From: Callaeas wilsoni
Lineage: Eukaryota > Chordata > Aves > Passeriformes > Callaeidae
Direction of reading: 5' to 3'
NCBI GenBank assembly: GCA_013398955.1
Contig: VWPU01004922.1
Span: 1-64,000, forward strand
DNA: 64,000 nucleotides
Numbering within the stretch: the stretch's first letter is position 1; each line of letters begins with the position of its first letter. Below are positions 1 through 14,066 of the stretch, in pieces. Position numbers and translations under genes: made by a program. The notes under the pieces are model-generated. The model was not told where the DNA came from, made no database searches, and saw only the letters and a program-made list of their open reading frames with translations.

Positions 1-2671
1 GCGGGGGCTGCTCGGGGTGCAGGTGACAAAGGCGCTCTCAGGGACACCGAGCTGCAGCTGTGTGCATCCCCAGGCTGCCACCGCCTCGCTCCGGATGCTT
101 CCCAGCAGCTCTTTATTCCTCACGTGGACGTGCTCTGCTGTATCCTAACGTGGAATTGTCACTCCTTCCGTGGGTGAACTTAACACTGTGGCACATTACA
201 GGAGATTTCAAAGGCCAATCACACTGGCCCATACGATCATTTCTCATGTGCTGTTTCATGCTGGACCACGTTCAGCAAAAAGGAAGGCTTCTACATTTCC
301 AAAAGAGTTCTGCCCAACTTGCTAAATAATCAGGTTTTCTTCTATTTTCTACAATTCTATGCAGACTACTTCATGAAGACCAGGACCACAATGAAGTAAC
401 AAACAAATTTCAAATTAATATTACTGCTCCGATTTCCTAATAATTGAAGTACCTGGTATAGCAAGTACCTTGGAGGCCCTGTTGCTGTTTGCTAGGCTAC
501 ACTGGAGGTTGGTGCAGTAAAACAGCAATTTCATCCCAATCCATGTGCTAGAGGATGCACAGCACTCCCCTGCTGCAACACACTTCCCTTCAGTACTCAT
601 ATACATTGATTTTGTTGATAATATAACTGAGGGAGCCCTTTGTCTCTATTTTAAGAACAGGCTGTAGGTCTCAGGGTTTCTCAGAAAATTAGGTAGCATC
701 AGTTTTGTCAACCTCTATAGAACCTTTTCAGGTGAACAGGACTCACAAACACCATCTTCCACTTGTCAGGCTCAGTGGAGGATTTTTTTTTTTTTAATTC
801 TCCAAAGAATTTTTTTCCAAGGTTTCTTTTTTTGTGAGTCAGTTTCCTTTTTATCACTATGTCTCCTTATGTCCACCTCCCTTCATCAACTGCATTCCAA
901 CCCTGAGCACACTTTCAAGGAAACAACCTGGTGTGATTCAAGTTGGCAAGCAATGTTGATTTAAAAAAACCCAAAGCAAAGGGAAGGAAGCTGTCATTAA
1001 AAGCAGAACCTGAACTCAAATATACCCATGGAATACTAAGGAATTCTAAAAACAGAAATCAGAAGAACTCAGAGAAGCAATAAGAAGCAATTGATCCCAA
1101 ATCTTTTCCACTGTCACACTGCTTTATCAGCAAGGACATGCACGACAAGAGGACAGATCCGCCACTGTTACAGCAACATCAAAGCACAGAAGGACACAGA
1201 CCCCAGCACTGCTACCCTACCCCCGTGCCAGCAGAACTGAGATCACAATCTAACACATACAGTTATCATTCATTTATGAAGTCCAGTGACATTCTGAACA
1301 CATTTGTGATGTGCCTCATCATTTTTCCGCACCACGCTAACAAAATCCATCCTACGAGATAAAAGATTCCACAGTGATAATGGCAACTGAGAATTTCAAC
1401 TAAGCCACGGACCTTACAGATCACTGTGGTCAGTGGTAAAGGGAAATAGGGCCAGATCTCACCTGAGCAACGAAGATCTGAGGCAGAAGCGCCCCGGCAC
1501 TGCCAGGGCTGATTGCAGCACCAGAACTACAGCCTGAGCTCGCAGCACTGCTGAGAGCCTGCAGCCTCCATTCCCAGGCTCGCCTTGCTCACAGTCCAGT
1601 GAGCCATGCGGCAGGAGGCATATTTTAACAGAGTATCTATGATTCGTAACACTTTTACTGTGCTTCCCAGTTTTGGTTCCAGTAATTCGGTCCGTCCTTT
1701 TCAACAGCATAATATTCATTCCATTTCTCTGGGAATGTAATTTATATTAGACAGTAAGCACCAAATGGCAAGGAAGGAATACACATCACTTTTTCTTGCT
1801 CTAAGAAAAAAAAACCCTCAGCAAAGATTTTAATGTTCCAGAAAAAATACTGTTATGTGCTTAAGTTTCCAATGAGCCACTAAACCAGAGCCATCAAATA
1901 ATTCTGGAAGGTTCTGTCTTTCTGAAAGAGAAGGGTAATTTTGTGAACAATTAAAAGCATAATCATATGTGACACCTGCAATGTAATTTAATCCCTAGAC
2001 TGGGAAGAATTGACATTTAAAGTAGTATGTAAGCCAAAACTGTTTATGCCACCCATAAGCATATTGCCTCCTGTGTGTGACCCAGTAATCCTAGCACTAG
2101 GAGATTTCCATGGAAGCCATGTAGCCATTTGCTGCTGAGGAACTCTTATTTCACAGCCCTGCATGATGCCTACGGCTGTGTAGTTTGGGCAGAAGACAAC
2201 GTGGATTTGCCAGGATGGATAACTGCACATGGATCTTGCAATGGAAGCAGTATGCAGCTGACACCACCACCACTGTCTCTCTACCACCATTTCTGAAATC
2301 ATTTATTATTTTTGTCTCTATGTTCCCATAAAAGCTTTCCTTTTGTTTTTCTTTTCTTAAACACAACACAACATCCTTTCCATTAGCTGATGCTTAACAA
2401 ACTGGAAACCTAAGGCAGGCTAACGAAAATTCCATTTTTAACTGGAAAAGATGGGTCACACATTCCTGTGCTGAATGTAAACAGTGAGGCATAAACACGG
2501 CCAACAATAGTGAAAGTGTTATAGACTAGCAGCTGCATGCAGTGCAGCAAGCAGCTTCCTTTTATAAGTAAGTTTAACACACACTATTGCTTTGTTTGAC
2601 CCACCAATTCCCCATTACTGTTCTAACTCTAATAGATAAAATTAACAAGAAAACAGTAAAGTCAGAGGTGT

Positions 2672-2764
2672 TTTGACAGGGGCCCTGGATAACACTCTGC
2701 TTTCAACAGCAGGCTGGACCAGCTAATCTCCTGAGGTCCTTTCCCTCTGTGAGCCTCTGTGCAC
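2672..2764 (+). mobile_element. CR1 LINE 3'-terminal fragment
   Basis: The plus strand reads GACAGGGGCCCTGGATAACA, then AGGCTGGACCAGCTAATCTC and CTGAGGTCCTTTCC, followed by degenerate CTCTGTG-type terminal units. This is the conserved CR1 3' end. The 5' part is missing, as is normal for this LINE family. It is antisense to CTNNA3. Confidence 0.8.
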
Positions 2765-3554
2765 ACTCCTCTCCTCCTTCCCCTCACTGACAAGAGTGTG
2801 ACACAAGTGAAATGTGTGATAGTGAAAAGTAAGATGGGGTTCAAAAGATACTGCAGTATTTCTGCCTTAAAAAGAAGGCTCCAGTAACCATAATATTTTG
2901 ATAAAAATGGAAAACAACTGAGTAGTATTAAAAGAATTTAAAGCAATGGGGGAAACAACTAATACATGTTAACATACAGAAAGCACAGGTTTGAACACGG
3001 CACTACCCAAGTGGTGAGCCCCTGGTACCCCTCTGAATACCCACCTCCATTCAGTCGTCTGTAGGGTCACCAGGGTGGTGCACGTCAGCTGCTGCTTTGG
3101 AGAGGAAAAGTCTTCCCCATCAGACCTGTACTCAAGACTGGCCTGACAAGAGCTGCAATCCGAGAGAGTCTGCTCCTCCAGCGCATACATAAAACAACAC
3201 ACAAGTTCTACACACTGCTCCTCAGAAGGGGGCAACTGCTTTTGACATTCCCCTACTACTGGATGACTTCTCTGTACAGAAATAACGGAGCACATGGACC
3301 TGAAAGGACCATTTGGGAACTGCACATAGGAGGATAACGGGGACACTTATTTTTCTAGTCACTGTTCAACTTGTATGTAAAAAAGAACCCAGAATCTAAA
3401 ATCAGGACTCTCCCTGTAAAGCCTGGAGCATGGGAATGGGGCAGCAGTCAGAAGGATGTACAAAGAACCAAAAAGTTAAAACCTGTTAATCTCAAAGTGC
3501 AGAAATGTAGAAGCATACAAAAGCAGGTAATTTCTCTTGTCTTTTGTTAACCAC

Positions 3555-3572
3555 AAAAAAAAAAAAAAAAAA
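3555..3572. repeat. poly(A) run of 18
   Basis: Eighteen consecutive A on the plus strand. No retroposed body is recognisable beside it. Confidence 0.9.
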
Positions 3573-6500
3573 TCCACCATTTCCCAACTACCCTGTGGAT
3601 GGACTCTACTTCAATGTTTAAGCAAAGGGGACCTGAAAAAGGGGGAGGAGGAGGGCCACCCCTCCTTGAGTGAAATAATATTTTATCTGTGCTCTGGCTT
3701 CCACACCTGTCCAAGATGGGAAGGGTAAGCATGTGCTTATTTCCCTTCTGTCTCCCTCCCCTCCACCTGAAATGTGAATACACTATCTGCATTTCTACTA
3801 ACAAAGATTTTTTTTCCCCTTGTGGAAACACCTCAGCTTTTAAGAACAGGTGCTTGTTATGGCAATTGAGACAATGCCAAACTAAAGCTATTTCTTAGGG
3901 TAACATCCTGCTCACATGTTAAGACAAAGGGATGCAACTTTCAAGGAAAAAACAAGAGGTGGGTTTTATTTACAGATACACTAAGCAGCTTTTTGCTCTG
4001 TAAAGTAACAAAGTCAGCAACACTATCATACCGAGAACCAGAAGTCATCTGATTTGTTGAAGATATTACAGGCCCTAAACTAATGAAACTGAGACCTTTG
4101 AGAGTTTGTCACATGGTACATAAACCTGAAATAGAAGCAAACTGATATGCATAGCTGTTTGCCAGAAAAGAGGGATTGGCTTTATTTATTTGGGAAGACA
4201 AACTCCCCTGGTACTAAATGGAGATTAGCATTTTTTAAACTGTCAGCATGTTAAATTGAAATGTATGCTGAGTGTGTCCTAAAACTGTTTAGTACAGAGC
4301 ATTTTGATAAGATATTTGCAAGGTAGAATCATAAGAATAATGACTGACTCTATGATGCTAATACTGTTGTAAATTATAACAAGTATTGTACATTATGAGA
4401 AGGCTTCCCAGGTATACTGTAAAGAACACAGACATTTTTAGAAAGTATGTAGGTAGGTGAATTAAGATATGAAATGTAATCTGTGTGGGACAGTGCTTCA
4501 AGTTTTCCCATAATTGTACTTCAAGCTTGGTGATTGTGACTTGAGAAGTTAAAAGCCAAGTAATACGGCAGGGACAAGCAGCTGTCAGAAGCTTTTACTT
4601 GCAGGTGTGCACAGTTGATCGTGGCACTAAACACTTTTAACTCACCTCTTATTTGGGCTCTGCAGCACAAACATAACATTCTCCTTTCATGTGACTCAGG
4701 ATAAAAACCAGAAAAAGGAAGACGTGTCCCACCATCCTTAACACACAACAGGTATTTCTTCTGCACTCTTTTTTAAAGACATCACCTGAATACATTCTTT
4801 TGCAGTCACACTGCATCCAGACGTATCAATTTGTGGGCAGCAGGACTGAAGCTGACAAGGAGCTGAGGAAGGAAAGGTCCTGACCTACTTAGGGCAGAAA
4901 CAACCAGAAATGCTGAGAGGTGCAGGACCAAGTGGCTAACTACTGCTGCAAAGGTTCTACCTCTTGTGCAGTTGGTGTAGGACAGAAAAAGATGAAGGAA
5001 AAGGTTTTTATCAAATTTCTCAATATGTGTTTGTAATGGATTAGCATCACTCCTGAATTTCAGACCGACAACAATGAAGTTTAACAAGGCTGTATGATTT
5101 GTTCCTTGTCTGTCTGTTCCATGAGGTCTTGAGGCCCTCTTGGAAAAACAAACAATAGGACTGCGGTAAATGTCTGCCTTTCTCACACATTTCCCTGCTT
5201 CACTTTGTTTTCTTTAGCTTTTAAACAGAGGTTCAATTCATGCCTGTTATTATCTGCATTGGAGAGGATCTAACTCACTTGGACTACAGAAGTAAAAACA
5301 GGCAGAAAACCCTGCATGTGTAGGATAATTCTGTCATTAGTAAAAGCCATGGCAGAATTTAAACTAGATGCTCATTAACTGGCTGAAAGGTTTTCACCAC
5401 TTGCTACTTTCCTGTCCTAGAGGTCCGTGTCCTAAAAATTCCTGTAACTGTGCTGTGTGTAAGATAATGAATTCTGCTGTGATGTCTCTTACTGAGAGAA
5501 ATCAAGTGCACTAAAGAACTCACAAGCTCTGTTAAGGATGAATTCTTACATTTCTTTAAAACAGAATGAAAAACCATGCCAGATATGCAACCGACCAAAG
5601 AAGTAAAAAAGGGAACCCATCCCAAGGGTATTCAGAGAAAGTCAAAACACATTAAAAAGAATTTACGTTGTACACACCTGAATGTGTAGCTAATCTGAGT
5701 TTGACTTTCCAAAGGAAATTAAAACACACGGTAAAAGACTGTTAGCTAAAGAAACAGGAATATTAGGAATTGACTGGAGACGCAGTGTGGATCTAGCTGA
5801 AATAAAAGTATCTAGGTAAGACAGAAAAGAAGAACGAATGCTTTGCTTCAGTTTTCAGAGGAGGCTGGGGGACGGATGTCCCGTACATCACGATGCAGGG
5901 AAACCAAGGAACAACGTGGAAAACAAACTCAAAAAGCCTAACACCATAAAATCTTGAGGGAACCTATGGTCTCCATACCAGAATCAGCACAGAGAATACA
6001 TACTCAGTAGAAAGAATTTTTAATAAATGCTTGAATTTGTTAAGAACAGCAATTTCAATACATATTCTCTACTTCTCACAAAATTAGGGAACATGGGTTC
6101 CTCACTCACTACTTCCATGAACGTAAGAATAGTAAAAGCATTTTGTACAGAGTATATGAACCTTTTGCCCTCTTCTTTGTCTCTGTAAAACCTGAACAGT
6201 TGCTCACTTGTTAATCCTCCAAAAAGAACAAAGAATTCTGTGAAACTTTTGACTTGATGACTTTGTTTCCAGTGTTCTTGGTGTAATTGTTAGGATGACT
6301 ATTACTGCTTCAGCTACCAGCAGTTATTATTCATTTGAAGTCATTCCTTTCCACTGAGTTTGTATCCTAACGGGATTTTGCTAGCTGTTACTTCAATCCA
6401 GCTGTCTCATTCTTCAACTAAAAACACCTTCATACAGAAGTTTTTTTAAAAGTTCTACCATTAATCTTAACATTCTGCAGCATTTAATATGTATTGTCTC

Positions 6501-8438
6501 AAAAACGTCAAGCTGTTTCCCTTGACTCTTCTATGTATTTCACGTGGCAGAATTGCCTTTAATTGTTCTATCTAATCTGTTTCTGTAACATAAATATCCT
6601 GATTAAAATGTTATCCGGATAATGTACAAATGCTCCTGTGCAAGATCAAGCCCACAAAACCTCTAAAACACAACAAAAATGGGAGATGCTTAGAGTCAAA
6701 AAAAGACTGAGAAACATAGATACGCCCTGAATCAACTATCCAGTTATTTCAAATTGGCAGCTACCGCTGGATTAAGCAGTTCTTGCACGTGAACAATGGA
6801 AGGCATCTTAAGGGGAGCAGCATCCTGATGCTCCAGAGCCACTTCTATCACAGCTCAGCAGTACGACACACCTGCCCCCCTCTGTAGCTGCTCTCAGGTG
6901 TTACGTTATACTTGCAGGACTGCAGTGAATGTTTTGTGTATCTTTGGTTAGTCCTGGACAATGACATGCATAGCTGATAATTTGCACTAACAATAGTATT
7001 GGGCAGCATGTTACAGTGAGGAACTCTATTTTTAAAAACATTCTCTCTGTGTAATTACATGTTTGAAATGCTTCCTGAGAAGCTGATCTGGAGAATTTCT
7101 GCTGTTACTGCCATGTTGAAAAACTGCCCCCTGAGGATGAGTGGCCTTGTCCATTTACATTTCTCAATTATTTTTTGATCAACCGTTTCTTACCCTGATT
7201 CAGCCTTGCGATCAATCCCCTGTAACCAGCGAGGTGCTGTTCTCTGGCACTATCAGCACGTTGGCCACAGAACATTTCATTTCCTCACCTTGGCTGCTGT
7301 GCTCACTGTGTATGTCTGAATAACCACCAGATTTACTAAAGCTTCTTCCAGGAAACTGCCATTGTCTGCAATGTACCTAACTAGGAATGCAAATACATCC
7401 TGACTCAGAAAATGAATGCCAGGGTTTCTTCAGCACTCTGTGCTGGCAGTCACTATCTCTAGGGGATGCTGGAGTAGCTGACTCACATTTCACCAAACCT
7501 CAGGAAAACCTTCCCATGGCTGTGGCTGAACAATGGTATTCATTAAGCAGAAAGCTCACGTCCTTTCTAACAATTTTTTAAAATCTCCTGAGCTCTCGTC
7601 ACGACTTGCAAAGCAGCAGTGGAAGATGGCCCTGCCAGAACCCACTCTATTACTGCCTGTCCTCTTAGGTGCTGTGCAGGGACTCACGATTTCAGGGGTG
7701 CACAGCACATGTCCTGCACACTGGGCACTTCCTGGGCCTTGGGCCTGTTACAGTCTCCTCACACCTGAGGGTTTTCCCCTCACGCTGCAGAAGGATCCAC
7801 ACGGGACCATAATCACCTTTCTGAGTGACTGTCCACATACATACACCCACCACAGAGGACTCTAAGAAAATACAGTTTCCTGCAGAGCTGGGCCTGCCTC
7901 TTTGCAGAAACTGACTGAAGCTTTGTTACGCTCCTCAGTGCATTTCCCAATTTCCCAAAAACGCAAAACTCCAGAAAGAAATGCTCAGTCGTGATCATGG
8001 AATTCAAGCCTAAGAGGACTGGACATAACAGAAGACTCAGATCTCACTGAGAAACAGAAGCAACTCTGTAATCTTAAAAAACCCAAGAGTCTCTGCATCA
8101 GCAAGGGAAGGGAGGGATGAGCAGCACAGGCATTAAATGAAGCTTATCTAGAAAAAAATGAGATGTCCTAATGAAAACTCTCAGCCTGTGTTCACTGACA
8201 CAGGAACTGATCGGACAACCTAACAAGATCACCCTCAATCTGATTTTGGTTTGGTTTGGTTATGGACCTACATCCAAACAACCAAGCTCACAAACTCTTA
8301 CGGCTATGGGCAACATGTTGGATGTTTCAGGGTCTCTCTTCAGTATACAAACAGTTTCCTAATTGACAACTGCAGTAAGGATGAGACATTTTAATCATTT
8401 TCCACATTTGAATTCCTACTTTAACATACACACTACAG

Positions 8439-8456
8439 TATATATATATATATATA
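8439..8456. repeat. TA dinucleotide repeat (9 units)
   Basis: Nine uninterrupted TA units, about 200 bp beyond the CTNNA3 exon at 8663-8814 on its intronic (donor) side. Confidence 0.95.
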
Positions 8457-8662
8457 CCACAACATTCTGATGTGGTTCTCAGTGCAATTCTGGACTTCGG
8501 GACTTACAATCACACACGCTTTACTGTAACTCAAATTTCCCAGGTCAGTTCAACCTGGATATGAGCTTGGGGGCATTTATCTCACACACAGTTCCAAACG
8601 CTCCTGGAAACACCCTGACCGATCTCAGACGAGAATATGAAAAGAACAAATTACAAACTTAC

Positions 8663-8814
8663 CCGAATCATCATGACTGAGCACCTGATGTTATGAATCG
8701 TATCATACACCTTCTTGGAAATGTCCACAAACTGGTTGTCATCAAATAGATGCATTGTGTTCTTGCTTAAGCTCTCCAATGCAATATTTACTTGACTAAT
8801 AAACTCTGGAATCA
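8663..8814 (-). CDS. CTNNA3: alpha-T-catenin internal exon (M region, MIII bundle)
   Basis: This exon encodes the second half of the MIII bundle. It has 152 nt: two bases completing the valine begun in the exon at 27344, then 50 codons starting IPEFISQVNIALESLSK and ending TIHNIRCSVMMIR. DDNQFVDISKK followed by VYDTIH and CSVMMIR is diagnostic for CTNNA3; CTNNA1 and CTNNA2 have ENEFIDASRLVYDG and KAVLMIR here. The acceptor is a run of T ending AATAG (AG at 8815-8816). The donor is a consensus GTAAGT (GT at 8661-8662). The exon ends in phase 0 after an arginine codon, where the family continues with TPEELE; that next exon is not found at lower coordinates, so it lies outside the window. Confidence 0.96.
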
Positions 8815-11733
8815 CTATTAAAAAAAAACAAAAAACAACCAAAATTCAGTGAGAATAAAAAGGATAGAACATGTAATATTTTTTCTTTTTGGCAAAACAC
8901 CTCACATCGATAAAAATTTTATTTTCTAAAAAGCATTACAGTAATAGTGGAATTACTTTTAAGTGAGAATACATTTGTAGTTTTTATCACAGTTATAAAA
9001 ATGCCCATGGTGAGCACGTGAGCTCTGGGTGGTTATACAGCACTACAAAGAAGGAAGTTTTAAAAGGGGAGCTGGGGAAGCAGTTGTAAAAATTTGTTGG
9101 CAATTTCAACAGCAATTTTACCCAAAGAATCAGGATGAATAACCTGGCTCAAAGTTGGAACTACTCCTGAACAGACATCTGCTATTTCAGAATCTGTTTC
9201 CAGTCTGAATGGAGAGGTAACTAGCAGAAGATTGATGCTTATTCTTCAACTGAGGAAGTCTCACAATTGTAACCTGAACTTCCCAGGGCAATTTATCTTG
9301 TTTGAGTGAATCAAACAAACTGCACATTTCGAGTGAGTTTGATATTAACCTGTGCTTTACCCAGAAGGGCCTGGGAATTTTCTTGTGATGCTCCAGGGCC
9401 TTATTCTGCAGTGACCTGGTAGCACTGTATCTCCCTCGACCCTTCACATCAATCTGAAGCAAAGGAAACCCAGCAGAGAATACGGGGAGTATGCAGATGG
9501 AAAATCCATCACACACAGAAGGACCTCAAACAAGCCCAGACCAAACTCATTTCCTGTCACCTGGCGTCTGAGGACACAGAAGAAACAGAAAAGCAGAAGG
9601 ATAACACTCAGCTTGTGTACTATTCCATAGGAATAACAAGCCTTGTGACACGAAAGCTCTCTCTGGCAATGGGTTGGTTTCCAACACTAATACTGTTTGT
9701 GTTCCACCCTTCACAGCTCCACACCGTGCAATTCACAAATCCTTAACACGTGAAAGCAATACTACTAATACAATAAATGTGGAATGTTCCAGGCAAATTT
9801 TGAAGTATATCACAAATTTGCAAGCAGACAAAGCTTCAGCTGAAGACAAAAGGGATTTCTGAATTAGAAAACCTAGCAATTTATACTTTAAGTAGTCGGA
9901 AAGGTGCCCCAATTATGATTTAACCCCTAACTTTAATGAGGAAACCCACATAACCCTTGGAGACACAAATTTATTCTTGAATTACAGTAACTTCACTGTC
10001 TTTGAGCCAACAAGTAGTTGCCACTTAATTTGAAAAACAGGGTATTTGAAATCAGTGCTCCCCTCTTCAGATAATCACTGCAATTGTCTCACCTTCAAAA
10101 AGGTCAATGGAAAGATTTCTAAACAGCACAGAAAAAAGACAAGGTACATTTTTCATTTGCAACCAAATAAAATAATTAAGGAGAACAAGTGCCTATTTAT
10201 TTACTGCGTTTTGAAAAAAAAATAAATTCGAAGAACCACCACTGAGTGAGAATTTGTCACCATTTTAGGATACATCATTATGTAAGCTCTTTTTTCCCCA
10301 CTTAAACAAAGATTTTGGCCCCTAGATGATCAAAATAATTCTGAGTGGAGCAACCTAGGCTGCACTTGGGTACACAACCACGGCCTCAGGGCCCTGCTCT
10401 GGCAGCATTTCAGATGGGGCTTTGCAGCAGCAGCGCTTGCACACAGACAGTTAGAACACCACTGCACTGCCATCCTGAAGTATGTACACACCAACCTGCT
10501 AAGGAAGGGTGAGAATACACTTGGGCTATCAAACAAGCCTTGCTTCCTGGTCATTTCCCCTGAAGTGATAGGATAACTCCCTCAAATCCAAGACTACTGG
10601 GATTTATTTCAGTTTTCAGCTCCCAACCAATGACAATTTTTTTTTTTTTTAAAAAGAGCATTTTGGTGCATATATGAGTTCTTACCCATGGATAACTGGC
10701 ATCCAAAACACTTCACAGACCTCAAACGGTCAGGCAACCCTTTGAAATACTGCATTAAGTGGATCTGAACTACACCAAAAACATGCATCTTTCCTGTACT
10801 TGGCTTTATTTTTCCAGGCAGCCCAAATATAGTGGAGAAGTGGATGCAACTGAAAACAGGTGGAAATGATTCATGTTCTCAGTCTTTCAAAAGCAAAATT
10901 ATACAAGTAAAATTAAAAATATCAAGTATTAGACAATGGAGGAGTACTAAATTTTTGTGAGGTTTTTTTGTTTATTTGTACATTTTATTTTTGTTCTGTT
11001 TTGTTTCTTCTGCAACAAAATCTAAGAGCAAATTTCAACATGAGCATCTGTAATTCTCCTTTCCCTGGGGGGGAAGGTGCAGAAAAGAGGATGTTTGGAA
11101 AATACCAATATGTTCATAAGCATAATGTTGAAAGTCCCTAAAGTAATTAAAGATTTCACGTTATCAAAAACACACTCTTGAAATTAATCTAATTTGTTTT
11201 AAAATTCATCAAGTGTTCCCTAATTCCTCTGTTTTTTCAATACTATTCATCTTTCCTTGTAGGCCACGTCTTCTTAGTCCTCTAATATATTCGCTTGATT
11301 TTTTCACCTTCAATCAAAACCAGCTCATGACACTAACCAGTCTGTAGTTTAATAGCTGTCAGGGCTCAGCTCTTCATACAGAAAATTAAACTTTGCTATC
11401 CTCTTTATTCCAATTAGCAACTCTTTGCCTGTTATTGAAATAATAAAATGATCAGGAAAACAGATTCACAGCTTTGCAGAAGGCCACTGACAACAGGTGA
11501 GAGCACGAGCCCCTGTGCTTGTACCTTTTAATTCAGCTGTGGTAAGTGACTGACACCACTTCAACCACCATCAAAGCAGCCTGACAGTGAAAAAGCAACA
11601 GTCTCCAAAGCTAAACTGTCCACACGTGTCCAGCACCCATCTAAAGAATATCTTACCAAAACAAACACAGCTGACCAGACATGAACAGTCACCACCTCCT
11701 AGAACTGACCAGAAAAAATATTACTTCTTTTTG

Positions 11734-11781
11734 TAACTCAAAATGTTTATAATTTTTTAACTCAAAATGTTTATAATTTTT
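11734..11781. repeat. perfect 24-bp tandem duplication
   Basis: TAACTCAAAATGTTTATAAT followed by TTTT occurs twice head to tail (11734-11757 and 11758-11781) with no mismatch. It is a simple, probably recent slippage or duplication event inside the intron. Confidence 0.95.
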
Positions 11782-13387
11782 CACTCGGGGAAAAAAAGGG
11801 AAGAAACCAGCAAAGCCACAATTTATCTCAAGAAAAAGAATTTGTGGTAAATAACCAAAGTTTCCATTCAGTGTTTATCTGCACGTACAAACACTGAACA
11901 ATTTACCCAGTGGTGCCAGCAGACAGAAGAGGCTGGGGAGCTCCCGCTAGAACAAAGACTGAAGAAGTGCTCCTTCAAAGGCAGCTTTGAAATGGAAGTG
12001 AGAGCGCAGGCAGTGACTGAAGCTCTCTGCAGCACGGCTTCGGAGCCCAGCCACATACACTGCAACCCTGCCACAGCTTTGGCTTAACTCCCAGGGGCCT
12101 TTCAACGCAGGACACGACTCTCTTGGGCATTCAGCCACCTGCAGGTATCCTCTGTGCCCAAAATAAAGTCATTAAAAAAATCATTTTAAAAAAATCAATT
12201 TGGGCAAGTTGGAGTGAAAAAATGGTTTTCCTTCTGAAGATAAGAAAATCAAGGTAAGTTACTAGTCCTGAATTAGGATTCTAAGAGGAGGAAAACTTCC
12301 AAAAACCCACCCTGAAGACAGAAGTATGGTCAAGTAAGGCCTAAAAAGCTACTGGATGGATTTCATATGAAACTAGCATGACAGCAGAGCACAGAAACAC
12401 AGCAGATGTACAGGCAGGCAAGTTAAAAGAGGTGTGTGTCATCTACACCTAGGCCAAGGCACAGGTGGGGGCAGCATGGGAAGAGACTTGACACAAGAGG
12501 TGTGTACCTCAAGTATTTTATTATTCCCCCATAATACCTAGCATGAAAGTCAGTGTGATGGGTATATACAGGTTGCTTCCAGAGGATTTAAGCAGTTTTC
12601 CAGTTGCAAGAATTCAGTGGAAGCGAAGCAAAGTATGGTTGTAAAGATTAAAAACACAGTCACCTCTTAAATGCAAGGTAATACTAGAGAAAGTAAGAAA
12701 TCTAGTTAACAGCCACACAGTCTTTATTCAGTACTTCTTTATTTAATTACACTCTTTGAGATCAAATAGTAGTTTGCACTTCTTGTGATTAAAACATAAG
12801 CATCTGTAAATTTCTTCTGGAAAGGTATCTAAGAATTTCAGATGGTAAGAACATTGCCTATTCCAGTAAGCCAATTTTACTGCTAAGTATTATGTCTACT
12901 CTTAATGTTACTTCAATCCAGAATGGTATATAAAGAATTAAAAAATAAAACCCATCTAAGATGAGGCAACTGTGCTGGTTAAGGGACACCATGTGAAATA
13001 AAAGGTATCTGCTGGCAGCAGCCTGAGTCACAGCACCCAACACGCAATTCAGAATGGACAGACTGTTTCAGTGACTGACGGAGATAGCTTCATTAGAGGT
13101 GTTCCAAAATGCACTGAAAAAATAATGGAATTACTGCAAAAAAGAGTACTGTGCACTCACTGCAGAAGGTTGAGCTGAACAACACAAACAGGTTTTGAAA
13201 CTCCTACCACTTGTGACTGTTATAAATCTACATAATGCAATCCTAATATGAAGATCAAGCTGCTTGTGAAGCCAATTTCACTATGGTACAGACCCTTAAT
13301 TCAAGCCTCTATTTCTGTGATACAATGTTAAATTGGTAACCTTTTCTTATGGCACTGTATCCAACAGCTTTCCCAGAGACACATTTA

Positions 13388-13424
13388 CATATAAATATAT
13401 ATATACACACACACGTATGTATAC
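13388..13424. repeat. TA/CA compound microsatellite
   Basis: A short ATAAATATATATATA block followed by ACACACACAC and GTATGTATAC. It lies about 500 bp from the larger compound microsatellite at 13934. Confidence 0.9.
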
Positions 13425-13933
13425 GAATACGAGAGACGCAGAAGAGCTTTGTGACTACATGCATTTGATATACCCCTTATGTCAGCATTCATATTCAATC
13501 ACCTTACTTGGTAACAAGCTTATAGGTTATATGCAGGAAAAGGGATTAACTATTTGGGGAACTTACAACACCTGAAACAGTTCATATTCCTCTGGCAGTC
13601 TCCATCCTAGGCCAGTATATGAGAGGCACGATCTCAGAATCCCCTACTGTGCCCACTGCCCTCCTTGACTATTTAGAGCATAAAGATCTATAAATTGCTC
13701 TAATGGAATTTAGTATTTCATGCTAAAGTCTCTGTATAATGACAGTGTAATACAACATGAAGCAGCCCAGGCAGAGGCCTGATGCACTTCAAAAGTTTCC
13801 TAATAAAAGCAAGCTGTAGTCAGGATCTGCTTCCCTAACTCAGACCTATGCCAGCTGCAGCTGTGCAGAGGCATTTTGCAGCCTGCAAGGCTGCCAGACT
13901 GCTGGCAGACCCACAAGCACACAGCTGAGCGAG

Positions 13934-14066
13934 TACATACACACATATATATGTATACATATGTGTATATATGTGTGTATATGTATGTATACATATGTAT
14001 ATGTATATATGAGAATATATATATACACATATATGTGTGTAGATGTGTGTATATGTAAGTATGTAG
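13934..14066. repeat. TA/TG/CA compound microsatellite
   Basis: About 130 bp of alternating purine-pyrimidine sequence (ATATAT, GTATAC, TGTGTG and ACATAT blocks). Many parts are self-complementary, so it could form hairpins or Z-DNA. Low-complexity frames rich in Y, I, H and T occur on both strands and are not genes. Confidence 0.95.

Larger units (their letters stand above)
1..8662 (-). other. CTNNA3: CTNNA3 intron, 3' portion leaves the window
   Basis: This is the intron downstream of the exon at 8663-8814, entered through its GTAAGT donor. I looked for the next family exon (TPEELE, then an IWDD- and MEMTDFTR-type region) on the minus strand and did not see it. Contents are a CR1 3' end at 2672-2764, an 18-base A run at 3555-3572, a TA microsatellite at 8439-8456, a moderately GC-rich start at 1-120, and otherwise unremarkable AT-rich sequence. 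The open frames here are short and show no recognisable protein. Confidence 0.85.

Noticed and set aside
13800..14058. Y/I/H/T-rich frames on both strands
   Set aside because: They are translations of the TA/TG/CA compound microsatellite.
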